A stretch of 64,000 bases of DNA from Coriaria nepalensis (Eukaryota; Streptophyta; Magnoliopsida; Cucurbitales; Coriariaceae). The position numbers were made by a program, and so were the translations under genes. Below the pieces are notes generated by a model that had not been told where the DNA came from, ran no database searches, and saw only the letters and a list, made by a program, of their open reading frames with translations. Position 1 is the stretch's first letter; each line of letters starts with the position of its first letter. Positions 46,388 to 57,359 of the stretch are shown one piece after another. The stretch spans positions 446,501-510,500 of the forward strand of contig CP114484.1 in NCBI GenBank assembly GCA_027186245.1, given 5' to 3'.

Positions 46388-47876
46388 TCAAAAATCAGCA
46401 AGTTTACGGATATTGATGGGTGATATATCATCATCATAGCCATCCATTAGACGCCTTGTTATGATAATGTTAGCAGCATCAGAAGGATGGTATGGGTCCC
46501 AAAATACATACTTTGACCTGTCCCCACACACTTTCGATGGTGGCCCACAGGGTACTAGTCCCCCAAACCGCCCAGCAATGTAACAACATGAAGAATCTGC
46601 ATTCTCAAAACCTAATAAAAAAACATCCAAATTCCTCATTTTCAATCATCAAAATAGTAATCATCTATTATAATTTTTGTTACTATCTTCACACTCACCG
46701 TATAGTTCGTAATTTTTGAGGATGTCTTGTACGATGTTATAAACATCAGCGTAAACAAACACGGACCCAACAAGACTTCCTAATCCATTTAGCTCTGCAA
46801 TAAGCAACTTCAACTTGGAGTTGAATAACATTGCTATCTGGTTAGCAGTATCAACACAATCATCTCCTGCATCTGGATTTGTATCCCTCTGAAATGGTAT
46901 ACACCCAATGGGTCCCACATTTGCCACCACAAATTTTCTCCCGCCCAAATCGTATAGTCTCTACAGAAGCAGACAACCATAATTGATTAGCATTGGTTAA
47001 TGAAAACTGAAGTGGAGAAGGAGAAAATATCGATTCACATTACGGTAAGTTGCTGTCTGAATCTGGAAATCATGGAATCCACGAACAATTCAGGAGATAT
47101 GAGCTTCTGCTCTGCGTCGGAAAGGATGGGTGTCAAGTAGTTGTTGATGAAATCGTTGGAGCCGATTGCTACGCACAGAAGAGACGTTCCGATCAAGTCG
47201 AGAGTAGCCGGAAGACCCGACATGGATATGATGTCTTGCCGCGTGTTTTCAAAATTATCTATCTGCGCATCCAAGTTTATTCGACCACCCTACATGTAAA
47301 CAAGGGACAAGAATGAGAATCATGTTTTACTAAATTTGATTCATTAGGGATCAATTATGTAGAATTTTGTATAGGGATAAATGGATATGTTGATTGGAGC
47401 ATGGAAACTTACAAAAACTTTACCAGTGGAATTGAGAATTCCACCTCCGCCGGAAGCAAAATTGACGCCTTGCAAGACGACAGGTCCGGTTGTAGAGGGA
47501 GCCAAGTAAGGAGGAGTGAAACCATCGAAACCCAATTCCTGACCTGAGATGGTCCATATTAAAAAACTTAGCTTGTAATTTCTTACATTAATAAAAATAG
47601 ATTCGTACAAATGAAAACATTATAAAACTTGCCTACGATGTCAATAATTGTTCTTCCGTTCGTAAATCGACCCGTCGGCATCCCGAAATCGATCCCATTG
47701 GGCACGTAATTGGCCTTTGAGAGCGATGCAATATAGTTGTTGTTCCCAACATCGACCAAAGAATCTCCGAACACAAAATTAGCCGAAAACTTTGCATAAC
47801 AGAACTTATTAGAGTATATCAAGAGCATCAACATCAAACATCCAACATTAATTTTCATATCTGATAATATAGCCAT
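46388..47876 (-). CDS. GDSL esterase/lipase, secreted
   Basis: Five exons (47633-47876, 47413-47543, 47044-47289, 46699-46960, 46388-46611) give 368 residues. A signal peptide (MKINVGCLMLMLLIYSNKFC region) precedes the catalytic block I FVFGDSLVDVGNNNYI with the nucleophile Ser. Block II glycine is in LQGVNFASGGGGIL, block III is AIGSNDFINNY, and block V holds Asp and His in VFWDPYHPSDAANI. FVVANVGPIGCIPFQRD and CCYIAGRFGGLVPCGPPS are typical. Exon 1 ends with a GC donor (GTAG/GCAAGT); using it restores the family sequence DIVGQELGF, while no GT donor does. The first ATG of the frame (47876) was used. Exact substrate (cutin, wax or other esters) is not predictable. Confidence 0.93.
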
Positions 47877-49631
47877 TGCACACAATATACAGAATTACAA
47901 GAACCTGTTCTGTTTCTTATATCCAATCAAAACACTCAACAAACAGTCTGTCAAAACTTGAATTTGATAAAGCAGAAATGGGTGAAACCTAGACAGAACG
48001 ATAATAGAGATTCATTGAATGTAGCAGCAGCATTCATTAAATGCATCTCTGCAAATAATGTGAGACCAAATCTGCTGTTATAGTTTCGATGCTATTTAAG
48101 AACACAAGAGCTGAGCACACCAAAAGGCACGATGTAGTTCGTGCCTTGTTTTGTTTATAATGGACCAGAGAGCACACCATTGCTCTTTACTGCATCTTTC
48201 TTATTTAATGCACACACTAGTCAATTCATACTGAGTTTGGATTCGGTTCATAGGTCCCAAGTCATCTGAACATCTGAATATCTTGTGTTGATTAATTTAA
48301 AACTGAATCCAACCATATAGTTCCCACACACCATACATTCGGATAGTTTCGGACCATACCGTTGGAACCCAATCCAAACTCATTTATACTTGCCGCAGTG
48401 CGGCACATGCTGTTGGGTTCTGTATCGGCTGGAATTAATCCTAGTCCAGTAGGCCGGCCAAATTTAAAGAAAAGTAGGAGAGAGTCCGTAGTTAAAGTGG
48501 GGCACATGCTGTTGGTTTTATATACTTATTTTTTAATTCATCGTGATCAAGGAGTTGTTTTACCCTCTATGGGATGCGGCCATCTCCTCCGCATCGGACT
48601 CTTGATTCTGTTATTGTCTCTTCGTCTTCTTCTAGTTCGTCATGTATCTCCTCAATATATAAATAACATCACCATCCGGCACCGGTGGTGCCGTCATTAT
48701 TTTTACAACATCCCATACTAATTCTAGTAGCGATCATCATAATTTTCTTTAATGATCCATGTTCTCCTTCAAGAGGAACATATATGTATGTTTAAGATCA
48801 ATTTAATAACAAAGTAAACAAAGTTTTTCTTACGTATAACTTACTGAACTACATAGCTAGTTGTAGGTTAATTGCAATTTCGGTAAACTAGTGTTTAATT
48901 AACAAACTAAAATATATTTTGATTTAGTTAAGAGACAAGTGAAAAAGATTATTTGTACCAACTAACCAAAGTAACTAAACTTTTGTAAATAATAATTACA
49001 TAGATTTATATATTTTCATTATTTACAATCTGTATTATTGATTGTTTCATATCTACGGAAAAATTTTGAGATTCAGATTTCATTCAACTTATATGGATTC
49101 AGATTTATTTAAACTATAGTCTTAATTTTATTTCTTAAATCAGAGTGAACCAACTACTTTGAATTAATTAAATGTAAGTGATTCAGCTAGGTTAGCAGCA
49201 TACAAAATTCAATTCAGACTATCAATCTGAAAAAATCTAAATATGTAGATAGAATCCGTACCCCAATATGTACGGTCCATATATATTATGCTAGTAACTG
49301 TCTCTACAGCTATCCAAGCCATTAGCTTAACTCCATTAGTTCAGACTATTACATACACAAAAGCGATAGGGAAGAAATAGTATACAAATTAAACCAAATC
49401 GAGTATTAATACTGCCAAATGCCAGTTACACGGACAAGTCTCCAGAAGGCAATCTGAACCCTCGCATAGTCAAAGCTGATATTAAGTACCAACAGTCCAT
49501 TTGAAACATATGAACAGGACTATCCAACGTCAAAGTGGACTTCAGGTTTTTGTCTTATGGTTCTCCCGTCCTTTATATAAACAATGAATCATTAATCCAA
49601 AATTTTCACAGCAACATTTAGTTATAACATC
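47877..49631. other. Spacer, GDSL promoter and AT-rich DNA
   Basis: No supported gene. A phrase GGCACATGCTGTTGG occurs twice, near 48402 and 48501, within 120 bases. The rest is AT-rich. The last 100 bases before 49632 are the old peroxidase promoter with TATATAA near 49574. Confidence 0.35.
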
Positions 49632-51260
49632 ATGGCTTTACGTCTAATGTCTTTTGTAGTGTGTGCAGCAGTTGCTACCCTAAATTTGATCCCTTCTGTG
49701 TCTGCCTATGAACTCACCCCTGACTTCTATCAGAAGTAGAGATGGCAATTTGGGCCGGGCCGGCCCGAATCCGTTCAGCCCGGCCCGTAAAGCCCGACCT
49801 GTATCTGTACCCGCACCTGCAATATATGGGTACGAGCTTGGCCCAACCCGTATACGGGCGCGGGCCAGACATGAATTATATACTCGCGAGCTGGCCCAGC
49901 CCGGCATTTTTTAAACGGGCCAAATTCGGCCCGCGGGTATACAGTGTACAGTAAACAGTCCCCTTAGGCTAAAGCCCAGCCCGTTTTTTATCGGGCTCGG
50001 GCCGGGTCTAAAATTTTGAGGCCCGCACTGGCCTGAGGCTGGCCCGAATTAAAACAGACCGAGCCCAGCCCGACCTAAACAGGCTCGGGTCTAATACGGG
50101 CCCTACCCGGGCCAGCCTGGATTGACATCTCTAATCAGAAGTTGTGCGCCACCACATCGCCCGCCATCCAATCGCTTGTGAGACAGGCAATACGTCGCGA
50201 ACCATGAATGGGAGCATATCTTCTACGACTTTTTGCATCGATATTCAACGCACTCAAGTGCGAGTGCACACAAGCCAAGCTTAATCCGATCTGAATTGGC
50301 ATCCTTTGCGGGCGAATGCAAAAGAGAACCTTATAACTTATATTTTATTACGTATTAATAATCGTGTAATTTTATATAAATATTATCTCACTCGTTTCCC
50401 TTTTTTATGTTGGATAATTTTTCTTTCATTATTTTTCTTTTTTCAAACCATTCCAATAGTTGCATTTTAAGATTTAATTTCTCATTTACCTATTAATCAT
50501 TTTGAATATATTATATACTGATTCGAAATTCTCACGTAGAATAACTCGAATCAATTTTGACATTTTATTTACATAAAGTGAATCTCACTCAAAATCGAGT
50601 ATAAATATAACATATTAAAATACTAATTTTCCAATAATAGTTTCATGTGCTGACATCTTAGCTGTATCTGCTCGTGATTCTGTATCCATTGTGAGTATTA
50701 CGAGCACTACTATTCGAGCTCTCGATCGACAACGAATCCCATCATTAACATTCACTTAACTGTTTGTTTTTTTGCAGTTAGGAGGTCTTAACTGTAAGGT
50801 ACTATTGGTAGAAGGGATGCAAGAAGCGCAAGCCTAAGCGATGCGAATCGCAACCGCGACCATTTCTCAACTTCTCTCAAACTTCCAAAACCAGGGACGA
50901 GACCTGAAATATCTAGTAGCCCTATCAGGAAGCCATACACTTGGACTAGCCCGCGCCTTTGCAAACTCGTTGCAAAAGGGTTGCCCGCCAACTGGACAAG
51001 ACAGCAAGACAGCGCCACTTGATGCAACCCCATCAAGGTTCGACACACAGAACTTCAAGGCCTTGATTAAGTCAAAGGGTCTCCTCCATTCCGATCAGGA
51101 GCTGTACAGGGGAGATGGTAGTGAGAGTGATAAGCTGGTGAAGCTATACGGCATCAAGCCGGTCGAATTTGTGAAAGATTTTGCTGCTTCCATGATGAAG
51201 ATGGGGAATACCACTCACTGGGACGGATGGAAAGATAAGGGAGAATTGCAGGATCGTTAA
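49632..51260 (+). pseudogene. Class III peroxidase pseudogene
   Basis: The remnant starts with a signal peptide (MALRLMSFVVCAAVATLNLI) and YELTPDFYQK, is cut by a 397-bp element, then resumes LCATTSPAIQSLVRQAIRRE. A TGA then stands where the family has Arg, and the distal-haem His block (RLHFHDCF) is destroyed. A later exon has VSCADILAVSARDS with a good GT donor after position 50690. The last block (50777-51260) needs a one-base deletion corrected by the eye to read GRRDARSASLSDANRN, then intact LVALSGSHTLGLAR (proximal His), a deletion of about 17 codons, and PLDATPSRFDTQNFKALIKS, LHSDQELYRGDGSESDKLVK, FAASMMKMGN. Many independent lesions mean the enzyme is dead. Confidence 0.93.
49737..50133. 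mobile_element. hAT-type miniature inverted-repeat element
   Basis: The 397-bp insert begins TAGAGATGGCAAT and ends with the complement of TAGAGATGTCAAT (12 of 13 match) and is flanked by a perfect 8-bp duplication ATCAGAAG (49729-49736 and 50134-50141). An 8-bp target duplication with TAGAGATG-like ends is diagnostic of hAT elements. The interior is GC-rich with repeated GGGCC, CGGCCCG and GCCCGACC phrases, as in the plant families built on GGGCCGGG motifs, and has no transposase frame. It sits in the first coding exon of the peroxidase remnant. Confidence 0.93.
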
Positions 51261-51725
51261 CTAGCTTGAACTGCATGCATGCATAGTTCATTCTAAACTT
51301 ACGTATTATGTTGAGGTTCGAAATATTTCGTTTTTTGTGTCAAGAAGTTTGCAACGTCTGATTATTGTGATCACATTTCCATTTATGCATAAATGTTTCA
51401 GTGTATAATACTAGTAAAAAAAAGATAACATCCGAAAAATTCTTTCGAATGTATAACAACCATAGAAGATAACAACCATAGAAGATAACAACCATAGAAG
51501 AAACGGCTGGAAGCCCGCGAAAATAGATTTCCCCGTCTCTGCAACAAATTTGCCTTCTTGAATGGAGTTCTGTAACAACCCAAGTTTACCTTCCAAACAA
51601 TTGATGGAGAAAATCCACTTGGAGAACCCTCCCTCCATTCTTTTCCGCAATTAAAATTTTCCTTCCGATCAAAACCAGCTACAATTCCAGTTTTGCAGCT
51701 CCACTGCTGTACTGAAATCTAAACC
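51261..51725. other. Short spacer with 16-bp tandem repeat
   Basis: Contains three exact copies of ATAACAACCATAGAAG (51453-51500) and the pectinesterase leader to the right. No gene. Confidence 0.6.
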
Positions 51726-53107
51726 ATGGCTCCTCCCTCTTCAAGTTCTATACTTCTTTTCGTTATCCTAACCTGTTTCTCTTCAAATTTAGTCTATGGA
51801 TTAGTTAAGCCACAAGTCATCGACTCGCCGATGTTGACGCAGAAGATCGCGAGCCAACACGTGATTAAGGTCGATATCAATGGCGACGGAGATTTGAAAT
51901 CCATTCAGGCTGCGATTGACTCAATCCCCGAAGGGAATGCGAAGTGGGTTATCATTCATGTTAGGAAAGGAATATACAGGTGATTTTGAGATCCATCTCT
52001 ATTATGCGTATAATTTTTTCCAACATTAGATACTGCATTTTAATCTAGGGAAAAATGCGAGAAATTTGTTGCGATTAGTACTCATCTGAATTTAACACCA
52101 ATTCATCCATTTGGCAGAGAAAAGGTGCATATACCAGTAACCAAACCTTACATATTTATCAGAGGGAATGGGAAAGGAAGGACATCGATCATGTGGGCCC
52201 AAAGCTCTCCTGAAAACGTAGAATCTGCTACTCTCAAGATCGAAGCCCCACACGTTGTTGTTTTCGGAATCAGCATCAAGGTTCAACCTTTTTGCCTTCT
52301 TAACTTTTTTACCCTTTTATAAAAATAGTTAAGAACCAAACCATATAATGAAAATACATAATAAATTAAAATGATGCAGAATGAGGCTCCAACAGGTGTG
52401 GCTTACACATCACAAAACCAGTCCGTGGCTGCGTTTGTGGCGGCAGACCAAATAGCATTCTACCATTGTGGCTTCTACAGCTCCCATAACACCTTGTTTG
52501 ATTACAGAGGAAGGCATTACTATGACAGTTGCTACATCCAAGGTTCGATCGACTTCATCTTTGGACGAGGCAGATCGATTTTCCACAACTGTGAGATCTT
52601 TGTGCTAGTGGACAGGAGGGTGAAGATCCATGGCTCGATTACAGCTCAGAGCAGAGACAATGCCACTGACAATAGTGGGTTTGTGTTTGTCAAAGGCAGA
52701 GTTTATGGGGTAGGTGATGTATACTTGGGTAGAGCTAAGGGTGCTTATTCCCGTGTCATTTTCGCTAAAGCCTACCTCTCTAAGACGATTGTGCCTGAGG
52801 GATGGACGAACTGGAGCTACGATGGAACCACCGAGTATGCGTCCACTAATTAATCTATTTTAAGTGTCCATCTAAAATCAGATTAATGGCAATACTAAAT
52901 GCTAATTGCTGCTGCTGTTTTGTCAAATTGAATAATTGCAGGAATATGTTGCATGCGGAGTATAAGTGTCATGGACCAGGGTCGGTTGAGAGGTCGGAAT
53001 CAGGTAAACGTGCTCCTTGGGCCAAACAGCTGACAGAAAAAGAAGTTGAACCATACCTTACCGTCGATTATATTGATGGCACAAAGTGGCTACCCGCCTG
53101 GCTATGA
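51726..53107 (+). CDS. Pectinesterase (pectin methylesterase), type without PMEI pro-domain
   Basis: Carbohydrate esterase family 8: removes methyl esters from cell-wall homogalacturonan. Four exons (51726-51979, 52118-52280, 52380-52834, 52942-53107) give 345 residues. A signal peptide (SSILLFVILTCFSSNLVYG) is followed directly by the catalytic domain, with no inhibitor pro-domain. Landmarks: DGDLKSIQAAIDSIPEGNAK, KPYIFIRGNGKGRTSIMW, GVAYTSQNQSVAAFVAADQI, FYHCGFYSSHNTLFDYRGRH, YYDSCYIQGSIDFIFGRGRS (nucleophile Asp in GSIDFIFG), YLGRAKG and WTNWSYDG. The first catalytic Asp of the usual QDTL motif is Asn (HNTL), as I recall for the Arabidopsis PME29-like clade. It is next to a glycine-rich wall protein. 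Activity of this clade is uncertain because of that substitution. Confidence 0.93.
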
Positions 53108-53499
53108 AGTATGAACTAGCTAATTGGCTTTGGGGTGGGCATATATATTTATACACTGGCCATCTAGATATGTACTAAGGAAATTATATGACTATTTTGG
53201 AGTTGTTTGTGAACAAAAATTAAGATTTCATAAGCCTGTGGATGGTAATATTAAGGGCGGGAAAAGATATTGAAATTGAGATTGCATGTTGCTGTTTGCT
53301 CGTTGAATTATAACTATACCGTGGTATGATGATGTAGTGCAAGGAAGAGGCTGTGAAGTAGAAGTGCAATATTATTGCTCTTTGTTTATTATCCAAGTAG
53401 TTTATAACATGTTTAATTGAAGTACGTTCCCATAAGCATGTGTGCATAATACACATCTTCTTCCTTTCATAGTTAGCTTACATTTGGATTTGGAATCGA
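53108..53499. other. Convergent 3' spacer
   Basis: Holds the 3' ends of the pectinesterase (plus) and glycine-rich (minus) genes. Nothing else seen. Confidence 0.4.
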
Positions 53500-54534
53500 T
53501 CAAAATCCGCCTTCCCCACCACCTTTTCCTCCGCCAAAACCCCCACCAGCTCCACCTCCAAATCCTCCACCAGCACCACCTCCGGCTCCACCCCCTGCAC
53601 CACCACCTCCTCCAACTCCACCACCAGCACCTCCCCCACCACCTTTTCCACCTCCAAAGCCTCCTCCTGCACCGCCACCACCACCTTTACCACCTCCAAA
53701 GCCTCCTCCCGCTCCAGCACCGCCACCTGATCCACCTCCAATGCCTCCTCCAATTCCTCCGCCACCACCCCTTCCACCTCCAAAGCCTCCTCCAGCACCG
53801 CCACCCGGTCCACCTCCAATGCCTCCTCCAACTCCTCCGCCACCACCCTTTCCACCTCCAACCCCTCCTCCAACTCCTCCGCCACCACCCTCTCCACCTC
53901 CAAACCCTCCTCCAACTCCTCCGCCACCACCCTTTCCACCTCCAAAGCCTCCTCCAGCACCTCCACCTGATCCACCTCCAATGCCTCCTCCAACTCCTCC
54001 GCCACCACCCTTTCCACCTCCAAAGCCTCCTCCAGCACCTCCACCTGATCCACCTCCAATGCCTCCTCCGGCTCCAGCACCACCGCCTTTCCCACCTCCA
54101 AAGCCTCCTCCGGCACCGCCTCCTGATCCACCTCCAATGCCTCCTCCAGCTCCACTACCTCCTCCCTTTCCACCTCCAAAGCCACCTCCAGCACCGCTTC
54201 CTGATCCACTTCCAAAACCTCCTCCGGCTCCACCACCTGACCCACCTCCAAAACCACCACCTGCGCCCCCACCAGAGCCACCTCCAATTCCTCCACCACC
54301 ACCCTTTCCACCTCCAAAACCACCGCCCGCACCACCACCCGAACCTCCTCCAATTCCTCCCCCTCCACCACTTCCGCCTCCAAAACCACCTCCTGCACCA
54401 CCACCACCCCCACGGCCTCCACCAAAATGATCATCCGTAAATGTATCCCCCTCAAGTCTCCTACATTCCGCAACTATCGACATCACAAGCATCGAAGCAA
54501 ACAATATGCCGACATACTTGGCAAGTTTCGCCAT
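53500..54534 (-). CDS. Glycine-rich cell-wall structural protein
   Basis: Single exon, 344 residues. The start MAKLAKYVGILFASMLVMSI is a signal peptide, followed by a short non-repetitive linker (AECRRLEGDTFTDDHFGGGR), then about 300 residues of glycine-rich repeats of the types GGGFGGG, GGGSGGGAG and GGGKGGGGG. This is class I glycine-rich protein architecture, expected in vascular or other secondary walls. The coding DNA repeats in units of about 78 bp (26 residues); for example 53923-54000 is repeated almost exactly from 54001. Long open frames on the opposite strand (Pro/Leu/His-rich) are just the complement of this repeat. The length is likely to vary between accessions. Confidence 0.92.
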   Translation of the reverse strand: MAKLAKYVGILFASMLVMSIVAECRRLEGDTFTDDHFGGGRGGGGGAGGGFGGGSGGGGGIGGGSGGGAGGGFGGGKGGGGGIGGGSGGGAGGGFGGGSGGGAGGGFGSGSGSGAGGGFGGGKGGGSGAGGGIGGGSGGGAGGGFGGGKGGGAGAGGGIGGGSGGGAGGGFGGGKGGGGGVGGGIGGGSGGGAGGGFGGGKGGGGGVGGGFGGGEGGGGGVGGGVGGGKGGGGGVGGGIGGGPGGGAGGGFGGGRGGGGGIGGGIGGGSGGGAGAGGGFGGGKGGGGGAGGGFGGGKGGGGGAGGGVGGGGGAGGGAGGGAGGGFGGGAGGGFGGGKGGGEGGF

Positions 54535-55405
54535 CTTCCTCCAGAAAGAAAAACGATGATGATCAATAAGAGGAAGAGTACTAGCTAGAGTGCTCTACTA
54601 CTAATTAAGCAATGCATGAGAAAGGGCAGTGCTACGTAGAATTTATAGTGGAAGTGAGGGAGACAACATAAATGCATGCAGGTGAATACCATCCCAACTC
54701 CGAAATCATTTTTGGACTACTAAGAACTAAACCTTCACATTTGTTATTAATGCGATGACTAAAATTCAACACGTTTTTGAAGACAAACAAAGAGAATTAA
54801 ATGGCCGGCGCTCTGCTAACTACTAACAAATATAGACCCACCTCCACGGCTCGACCCGGATTACTAGTTTTGAAAAATTGGCCCCACCATTAATTTTCGC
54901 CAAGAAAAAATGTCCCTATTCACTCACCCACTTTCAGTTCGTACAATGTATTCGACGAGATTTGGTGTTTGATGTCCTGTGACTACTTGCATGGAGATCG
55001 AAGACAAAACGTCCACTATATTAACTGTATATATATGTGCAACGTAGATCTGATTATAATACGACTTATATTGGGCTGGGCCTGAATGGTAGACTTCGGG
55101 CTATGAGCGGGCATACAGAGCCTGCATTGTAATGGCTCTTCAACTGGTCTTGGTCTACTATCCTTTTTGGGTCTAATGTCATTTGACTACAAAGGGCCCA
55201 TAGCCCAAATGAAACAAAGAACGAGTCCCAGATGGGCCTGGAAATAAGGCAAAGCGCGCCGAATTACCGAACCAACGAAAAGGAAGCAGGTCCCGTCTTC
55301 CAAACCGTTACAGCTTACTAGTTTTGCGTGTCGTTGAATTGGTAGGGTTCTTGCGAGTTAGAACCTCTGCAGCGTCCTGAACTAGGGTTTAGTCGATTGA
55401 GAAAA
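54535..55405. promoter_or_regulatory. Divergent spacer: glycine-rich protein and HYPK promoters
   Basis: The two genes point away from each other. On the HYPK side there are GGCCCATAGCCCA and ATGGGCCT site II motifs (about 55196-55237) and ACTAGGGTTTAG (reverse telo-box, about 55381) in the leader. That combination is typical of translation-related genes and fits a ribosome-associated role for HYPK. No separate gene was seen. Confidence 0.45.
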
Positions 55406-56210
55406 ATGGAGGGTGGAGACGAAGGTATAGAGAGAGTGAAGGACTCTAAGGATTTGCAGCAACAGAACAAAGCTCTTGACAAGCTCACGGACCATGTCGA
55501 AGATCGCCAGCTCGATTCCACTCGTGTTCAAGAGGTCTTTTTTTTTTTCTTCTAAATTCATTTTATCTGCTCCAAGGATTGGAAATCTTGAACGAGCTTT
55601 TGCTTTTATGGATGTTTTCATGTTTTCAACGGACTTGATGTTGCAGGCTATGGCGTCAATTGCTGCATCCTCAGAAGGAGATTGGCATGCTATGAGATTA
55701 AGGTTCGTATCTAAGCCGCAGTGGTTCATAGTTTGAAGTAAACAAACATATTCAGTAGGCTGCTGCAGTTTCTTGAAAGAAAAAAAGCTTTCTTTTTCAT
55801 TTTATCGTGAAAAAAATGAATTCATGTTATGTATGATATGATCTGACGTTATGAAAAAATAGACAGGATGTGCTGGATTCCATGATTTCTTCAATGTGTT
55901 GCTTGGTGCTTAATGATATCCTATTCCTCCTAATCAAATGTGGTTGTTTTTTTTCCAGAGAGAAATAATTAGCAGCTGTCAAGATCAATGCTGCTGATGT
56001 TGACATCATTGCATACGAACTAGAGGTAGTTTGCCTTCCCATTTACAATCTTCCTACAGAGCATATAACACATGGGCATATTTATATACCTGTGTAGTGA
56101 TTCTGGCATGACTTTGATATTGAGAACAGATGGACAAGAAGGCGGCAGAGAGAACCTTGCAGGAGCACAAGGGCAATGCTGCTGCAGCTGTACGATACTT
56201 GCTTCGCTGA
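55406..56210 (+). pseudogene. HYPK: HYPK (huntingtin-interacting protein K) gene with in-frame stop
   Basis: HYPK is the small regulatory partner of the NatA N-terminal acetyltransferase at the ribosome. Four exons are found: 55406-55534 (MEGGDEGIERVKDSKDLQQQ, NKALDKLTDHVEDRQLDSTR), 55647-55702 (AMASIAASSEGDWHAMRLR), 55959-56025 and 56130-56210 (MDKKAAERTLQEHKGNAAAA then VRYLLR, stop). All splice sites and phases fit. In exon 3 the family sequence REKELAAVKIN reads REK, stop (TAA at 55966-55968), L, A, A, V, K, I, N. One base change from GAA explains it, and no alternative acceptor rescues it. Translation would give a protein of about 65 residues lacking the C-terminal UBA-like domain. The rest is intact, so this is either a young loss or a sequence error. 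Confidence 0.8.
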
Positions 56211-56401
56211 ACAAGCAAACGGAACTTGGCTTCCATTCTTTGCTGAGTAACTTTTTGATTGTCAGGGCATAATTCTTCATATCCATGTCTAGATTCACTC
56301 AAACCATGTTTACTCTAATATCAATGGTCCTCTGCCAGATTCAGTCAGATTTTACTGATTTCCATTTGCCTAAATCTTAGTATATACTCTGGTTATATAA
56401 T

Positions 56402-57052
56402 ATGAATCTCTCAACTTTTTTTGGTTCGTGCCGATTCCCCTCGTTTGATGTGCCAGTGCAAGTGGAAGCAAATGAAAAGGAGAATGATTTGGATTGTGCA
56501 TCTAAGCTTCAAGGCATGGGAATGCAATTGAAGAAGCGTACAAGCAAGAGCCTGTTAGACATTCGGTTTGTAAATGGAGTATTGGAAATTCCACCTTTGA
56601 AAGTCCAGCAACCATCATGTACAGAAACAGTCTTTAAGAACTTGATTGCATTCGAGCAGTGTCATAGCAAGGCCACTACTACTGCATATGTTAAATCATA
56701 TGCACTTGTCATGGCATCTGTAATCTGCTCTGATGATGACGTCATGTTACTTGCCCGACGTAAGATTCTGAGCAGAAACATACTGGACCAAGACATGAAA
56801 GAAGTTGTTCAAATGTTCAAGAAGATCTGCAAGGGAATAGATAAGGATTTGCATGAATCTTACGGCATATATGGTGAGATTCATGATGGGTACCAAAAGA
56901 GCAGAAGGCGAGCACTCTGCCCCAAGTTGAAGCTCCGTTATCTCAATAACCCAACATCCATTGTGGTCTGTAGCATTGCAATTTGCGTCCTTGTGTTCAC
57001 TATTGTAGCAGCCTTGTTCTCTGTGCTAGCTTACTGTCTTCACCATTTTTAG
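56402..57052 (+). CDS. DUF247 protein, C-terminal half only
   Basis: A 216-residue frame from MNLSTFFGSCRFPS. It carries the second half of a plant DUF247 (UPF0481) membrane protein: LQGMGMQLKKRTSKSLLDIR, FVNGVLEIPPLKV, NLIAFEQCH, VKSYALVMASVICSDDDVML, LDQDMKEVVQMFKKICKGID and a C-terminal membrane segment (SIVVCSIAICVLVFTIVAAL). The typical N-terminal 200 residues that begin DUF247 proteins are missing, and the preceding DNA is HYPK sequence. It could be a truncated duplicate that stays open by chance, or part of a shorter gene. Some DUF247 members are linked to self-incompatibility, but nothing here points to that. Confidence 0.6.
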   Translation: MNLSTFFGSCRFPSFDVPVQVEANEKENDLDCASKLQGMGMQLKKRTSKSLLDIRFVNGVLEIPPLKVQQPSCTETVFKNLIAFEQCHSKATTTAYVKSYALVMASVICSDDDVMLLARRKILSRNILDQDMKEVVQMFKKICKGIDKDLHESYGIYGEIHDGYQKSRRRALCPKLKLRYLNNPTSIVVCSIAICVLVFTIVAALFSVLAYCLHHF

Positions 57053-57359
57053 GCCACCATAATCGAGAATCAAACTGAGATGAAGGATAAAATAAATTAT
57101 TGGATTAATAAAATTATATACCCAGATGAAGGGCTAAAAATATTATCATTGTTTATTACATCATTACTCTTTTCAAGTCTATATCTGAAAATTGTGTGAG
57201 GCTAACACTATTTCTTCACATCACAGAATACATTCCTACACTAACTACAAAGCTATTCCAAATTCCGCTTCATTTCGCCTTAAAACTGCCTAAGATTATC
57301 ATTCTGGACATTGTATCTCCTCAAGCACTAATCATGAAGGAATTCTTGTAGTTTTTGGG

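Noticed and set aside
53442..54473. Long open frames rich in His/Leu/Gln, Pro, or Glu/Val across the glycine-rich gene
   Set aside because: They are the other frames of a highly repetitive GC-rich coding sequence; only the minus frame with a signal peptide and glycine repeats makes a known protein type.
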